In this document: in pieces, positions 45,797 to 48,758 of the stretch
How positions within the stretch are numbered: the stretch's first letter is position 1
Layout of the letters: each line of letters begins with the position of its first letter
Source of the DNA: Betaproteobacteria bacterium UBA2293
GTDB taxonomy: Bacteria > Pseudomonadota > Gammaproteobacteria > Burkholderiales > Rhodocyclaceae
Direction: 5' to 3'
Assembly: GCA_002345845.1 (NCBI GenBank)
Contig: DDWF01000016.1
Location: forward strand, 13,998-62,755
Length of the DNA stretch: 48,758 nt
The notes under the pieces: generated by a model
Databases searched by the model: none
What the model was told of the DNA's origin: nothing
Seen by the model: the letters and a program-made list of their open reading frames with translations, nothing else
Translations under genes and position numbers: made by a program

Positions 45797-46138
45797 ATGA
45801 ACACCCTGTTCATTCTCAACGATGCCCCGTACGGAACGGAGCGCAGCTATAACGCCCTGCGTCTGGCTCGCGCCCTCGGCAAGATGGAAGGCGAGACGGT
45901 CCGCGTTTTCCTGATGGGTGATGCAGTCGCCTGCGCCAAAGGCGGCCAGAAGGTGCCCGACGGTTACTACAACGCTGGCGATATGGTGCGCATGGTCGGC
46001 GGTGAGGTGGGCTTGTGCGGCACCTGCATGGACGCTCGCGGATTGAGCGAAGCGCAGGTGGTTGAGGGCACCCGGCGCAGCACGCTGAAGGAGCTTGCCG
46101 AATGGACGGCAGCCGCAGACAAGGTGCTGGTGTTCTGA
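45797..46138 (+). CDS. DsrE/YchN-like sulfur-transfer protein
   Basis: A 113-aa protein of the DsrE superfamily: TLFILNDAPYGTERSYNALRLARAL, then VRVFLMGDAVACA and GEVGLCGTCMDARGL. Cysteines C74 and C77 form a CxxC in the place of the active Cys of DsrE-like proteins; C46 is nearby. These proteins bind persulfide sulfur on cysteine and pass it on (family knowledge). Cotranscription with the ArsR-rhodanese gene (28 nt after the periplasmic protein) supports a reactive-sulfur task. Confidence 0.88.
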   Translation: MNTLFILNDAPYGTERSYNALRLARALGKMEGETVRVFLMGDAVACAKGGQKVPDGYYNAGDMVRMVGGEVGLCGTCMDARGLSEAQVVEGTRRSTLKELAEWTAAADKVLVF

Positions 46139-46214
46139 TTTTTTCAATGCAATACGAGCATCCAATCAGGAGACTGGATGTTCGTTGAGTGGAAGGCCAG
46201 ACATTGAGGTCGCA

Positions 46215-46799
46215 ATGAAAGGACGCGAAAGCGGCATGCCGGACGAGGCCTACTGGGCCTCCTTTTTTGATACCGAAGGCGTTCTGGATCGAATGCTGGT
46301 GGCTCCGGGCAGTTGCTACAGCTTGCTCGAGTTTGGCTGTGGCTATGGCACGTTTACCCTGCCGGCCGCGAAACGCACGCCTGGGCTGGTGACTGCCCTC
46401 GATATTGAGCCGGAGATGGTGAGCATGGTGGAGCAACGTGCCCGAACAGCGGGCATTGCGAATGTCCACGCGGCGTTACGAGATTTTGTTGAACTCGGCG
46501 CAGGCGTCGAGGACGGTTCGCAGGGACATGCGATGGTTTTCAACCTGCTGCATATCGAGCAGCCACTTGCCCTGCTGCGCGAGGTGTATCGAAGCCTGCA
46601 ACCGGGTGGCGTCTTGTCGGTGATTCACTGGCGGAGCGACATTGAAACCCCGCGCGGTCCACCGTTGGCGATACGACCCAAGCCGGAACAATGCGCTGCC
46701 TGGATATCAGAGGCAGGGTTTGACTGTCTGGTTCACGTGGACCTTGGTTCGGCCGCGCCGTACCACTTTGGCTTGCTGGCACAACGGCCGTGCAGTTGA
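46215..46799 (+). CDS. SAM-dependent methyltransferase
   Basis: A 194-aa class I methyltransferase from ATG 46215 with GAGG 5 nt before. SAM site LLEFGCGYGTFTLPAA, acidic loop ALDIEPEMVSMVEQRA, then LLHIEQPLALLREVYRSLQPGGVLSVIHW. The frame is open 40 codons further upstream, overlapping the DsrE-like gene, but lacks a ribosome binding site there. The gene follows the sulfur genes by 76 nt; its substrate is unknown. Confidence 0.88.
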   Translation: MKGRESGMPDEAYWASFFDTEGVLDRMLVAPGSCYSLLEFGCGYGTFTLPAAKRTPGLVTALDIEPEMVSMVEQRARTAGIANVHAALRDFVELGAGVEDGSQGHAMVFNLLHIEQPLALLREVYRSLQPGGVLSVIHWRSDIETPRGPPLAIRPKPEQCAAWISEAGFDCLVHVDLGSAAPYHFGLLAQRPCS

Positions 46800-46890
46800 G
46801 GCAGTACTGAGCTTGTGCTTTGTCGATGGCGTCGCGCAGGCACGGTGGGGATATTAGGCGAACCACGTGATCGGCAAAGCGCTTGCCCTC

Positions 46891-47583
46891 TCACACCGCC
46901 AGCGCCTCCCGCACGCCATCCTGCGGCATGGTTTCGCCGCGGCCGCGCATGATGAATTCGCCGCGTTCCATCAGCAGGTACTGGTCGGCCAGGGATTCGG
47001 CGAAGTCGTAGTACTGCTCGACCAGCAGGATGGCCATTTCGCCGGTTTCGGCGAGCATGCGGATGGCGCGTTCGATGTCCTTGATGATCGATGGCTGGAT
47101 GCCTTCGGTCGGCTCGTCGAGGATCAGCAGTGACGGGCCCATGGCCAGCGCGCGGCCGATGGCGAGTTGCTGCTGCTGGCCGCCGGAGAGATCGCCGCCG
47201 CGGCGGTGCATCATCTGCTTGAGCACCGGGAACATGTCGAAGATGCGCTGCGGGATTTTGGCGCTGCTGGGTTTGGTCGCCAGGCCCATCAGCAGGTTTT
47301 CCTCGACGGTCAGGCGCGGGAAGATCTCGCGGCCCTGCGGCACGTAGCCGATGCCGGCCTTGACGCGTTCGTGCGGGGGCAGCGTGGTGATGTCGCGGCC
47401 GGCCAGCGTGATGCTGCCGGATTTGGGCTTGACCAGGCCCATCAAGGTTTTCAGCAGGGTGGTTTTGCCGACGCCGTTACGGCCGAGCAGGGTGGTGACT
47501 TCGCCTTTTTGCAGTTCGAAGGACAAGCCCCGGAGGATGTGGGAGCCGCCGTAGGCCTGGTGGAGGTTGTCGATTTTCAGCAT
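46891..47583 (-). CDS. urtE: Urea ABC transporter ATPase UrtE
   Basis: A 230-aa ATPase of the branched-chain amino-acid/urea group. Walker A GRNGVGKTT, signature LSGGQQQQLAIGRAL, Walker B LLILDEPTEGIQPS, switch His replaced by Gln in LVEQYYD as in LivF/UrtE. Start MLKIDNLHQAYGGSHILRG is typical of UrtE. Upstream on the same strand is urtD, separated by 582 nt that hold a large palindrome. Together with urease and allantoate genes it points to urea as a nitrogen source. It is convergent with the methyltransferase gene. Confidence 0.92.
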   Translation of the reverse strand: MLKIDNLHQAYGGSHILRGLSFELQKGEVTTLLGRNGVGKTTLLKTLMGLVKPKSGSITLAGRDITTLPPHERVKAGIGYVPQGREIFPRLTVEENLLMGLATKPSSAKIPQRIFDMFPVLKQMMHRRGGDLSGGQQQQLAIGRALAMGPSLLILDEPTEGIQPSIIKDIERAIRMLAETGEMAILLVEQYYDFAESLADQYLLMERGEFIMRGRGETMPQDGVREALAV

Positions 47584-47610
47584 TTTGGCTGCTCCTTGCT
47601 TAGGAATTGG

Positions 47611-48139
47611 GTTCCGCGCTTGAGGCGCGTCTTACTTTCTTTTGCTTCGCCAAAAGAAAGTAAGCAAAGAAAAGGCGACCCCTGGGTCGGCGCCGGGCTG
47701 CGCCCGGTCCCTTGCGCTACTCGGCAGGCCGGGCGGCTGGCTAAACTCGCCTTCGGCTCAGACAACGCCAGCCGAAGGCCCCCGGCCCGCCTGCGTTGCT
47801 CAGCACCTCTCAAGGGGACCCCAAAGGCGTCCGGGCTCAAAGGACGGCACGCTTTTTTGGGCTTTTTTGGTGGTCGACCGCAATATTCAAAACAAACAAC
47901 AGGTGCTGACGCCGAGACGCTTTTGGGGTCCCCATGTGGAGCGCCGAGCAACGGAGCTGCTGGCGGAAAAAGCGCGAGGACTGTCTGAGGGGCGTAGCCC
48001 CGAGTTCCGCAGCGCCCGCCAGCAGCGAGTAGCGCAGGGGAGTCGGCGCAGCCGACCGCGTAACCTGGGGTCGCCTTTTCTTTGGCTACTTTCTTTTGGC
48101 GAAGCAAAAGAAAGTACGCCCGCGCCTCAAGCGCGGAAC
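47611..48139. repeat. Roughly 530-bp imperfect palindromic element between urtE and urtD
   Basis: The outer arms, 47611-47723 and 48025-48139, are inverted copies of each other with scattered mismatches. Matching continues inward (GGGGACCCCAAAGGCGTC near 47815 against the complement near 47930), so the whole stretch is a long imperfect palindrome centred near 47875. Each arm also contains a smaller hairpin: CTTACTTTCTTTTG/CAAAAGAAAGTAAG with a 6-nt loop at 47631-47664 and a 12-bp version at 48087-48116. ORFs of about 200 codons read through it on both strands but look like repeat translations, with similar SFGEAKES-type segments on each strand. I take it as a non-coding dispersed repeat. Confidence 0.85.
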
Positions 48140-48165
48140 CCCCTGCCAGAGAAAGCAAACGAAAG

Positions 48166-48758
48166 TCACCGCCCAAGATAAACCTCAATCACCCGTTGAT
48201 CATTTTGCACCGTGGCCAGATCGCCCTCAGCCAGCACCGACCCCTCATGCAACACCGTCACCAGCCCACCAAGCTTCTCGACAAACGCCATGTCGTGCTC
48301 GACAACGACCAGCGAATGCTTCCCCGCCAGCGAAACGAACAGTTCGGCGGTGCGCATCGTCTCGTCGTCGGTCATGCCGGCGACCGGCTCATCGAGCAGC
48401 AGCAGCTTCGGTTCCTGCATCAGCAGCATGCCGATTTCCAGCCACTGCTTCTGCCCGTGCGAGAGCAGGCCGGCCGGGCGCTCGGCTTCGTGGTCGAGGC
48501 GGATGGTGCGCAGGGTGTCGGCGATGCGGTCACGGTCGTCGCCGGTGAGCCAGGCCATCAGGCTTTTCCACACGCGCTTGTCGGTCTTCATGGCGAGTTC
48601 AAGGTTCTCGAACACCGTGTGCTGCTCGAAGATGGTCGGCTTCTGGAACTTGCGGCCGATGCCGACGTGGGCGATTTCCGGCTCGGTCAGCCGGGTCAGG
48701 TCGATGGTCTGGCCGAAGAAGGCCGAGCCGCTGTCGGGCCGGGTCTTGCCGGTGATGA
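48166..48758 (-). CDS. urtD: Urea ABC transporter ATPase UrtD, 3' part
   Basis: The last 197 codons of an ATPase whose 5' end lies beyond the window. The frame runs through the window edge (ITGKTRPDSGSAFFGQTIDLTRL..., just after the Walker A region). Visible are HVGIGRKFQKPTIFEQHTVFENLELAM, the signature LSHGQKQWLEIGML, Walker B LLLLDEPVAGMTDDET and the switch His in VVVEHDMAFVE. This is the LivG/UrtD pattern; pairing with UrtE makes urea the likely substrate. GTG 48615 is an internal codon, not the start. Confidence 0.93.
   Translation of the reverse strand, partial: ITGKTRPDSGSAFFGQTIDLTRLTEPEIAHVGIGRKFQKPTIFEQHTVFENLELAMKTDKRVWKSLMAWLTGDDRDRIADTLRTIRLDHEAERPAGLLSHGQKQWLEIGMLLMQEPKLLLLDEPVAGMTDDETMRTAELFVSLAGKHSLVVVEHDMAFVEKLGGLVTVLHEGSVLAEGDLATVQNDQRVIEVYLGR

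Noticed and set aside
47577..48188. Two overlapping ORFs of about 180-200 codons, one per strand, between urtE and urtD
   Set aside because: Both read through the long palindrome and give similar segments because the arms are inverted copies. No ribosome binding site or domain.

Overview
The window looks like a chromosomal segment of a GC-rich betaproteobacterium, most likely a Rhodocyclales member (Azonexus/Dechloromonas type). This is inferred from the Gly-Cys-Gly-Leu tRNA cluster, a PEP-CTERM protein, the DUF3348/DUF802/OmpA/DUF2894 gene set, and urease and urea-uptake genes with high-GC codon use. No 16S gene or other species marker is present.

Layout. 1-393: tRNA genes. 417-1693: hemerythrin, a small lipoprotein and a DUF1178 protein. 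1701-11413: urease genes on the minus strand in transcription order ureD, (upp, uraA, PACE exporter), ureA, ureB, ureC, ureE, (two plus-strand genes: a beta-barrel protein and an acyltransferase), ureF, ureG. 11475-14395: an AraC-alkyltransferase fusion, a TerB/DUF697-like protein and queF. 14568-15426: a PEP-CTERM gene with a convincing sigma-54 promoter and a terminator. 15478-19728: a four-gene cassette built around a MotA/TolQ-like protein with a long helical tail and a MotB/OmpA-like partner, similar in design to the ZorAB motor of Zorya defence.

20002-32130 is accessory DNA. It holds a giant protein (1271 aa) ending in a CHAT caspase-like protease, divergent from a two-gene Hachiman-type defence operon (HamA nuclease and HamB helicase, overlapping by 4 bp). 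Then come a LuxR-type regulator with no full-length start, and a clearly AT-richer segment (about 28.9-32.2 kb) with a secreted protein of unknown family, a trypsin-like protease without signal peptide and another exported unknown. A HipA-like kinase with its own helix-turn-helix (YjjJ/HipH type) closes this part.

33743-38927: an allantoate-use operon on the minus strand: GntR regulator, amino-acid-type ABC transporter (binding protein, two permeases, ATPase), allantoicase and ureidoglycolate lyase. The enzymes release two urea molecules per allantoate, which urease can hydrolyse. A sigma-54-type promoter and a palindrome lie in front of the regulator, which suits nitrogen control. 39140-44538: a spermidine-synthase-like membrane protein, a DUF3616 protein, ACP phosphodiesterase, a PHB-depolymerase-type esterase and a TonB-like protein. 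44616-46799: an ArsR-rhodanese regulator with a near-perfect operator, a secreted protein, a DsrE-like protein and a methyltransferase, probably a sulfur-response operon. 46891-48758: urtE and the 3' part of urtD (urea ABC transporter), separated by a roughly 530-bp imperfect palindrome.

The best candidates for something new are the ZorAB-like cassette, the CHAT protein back-to-back with Hachiman, and the AT-rich secreted-protein/protease pair.
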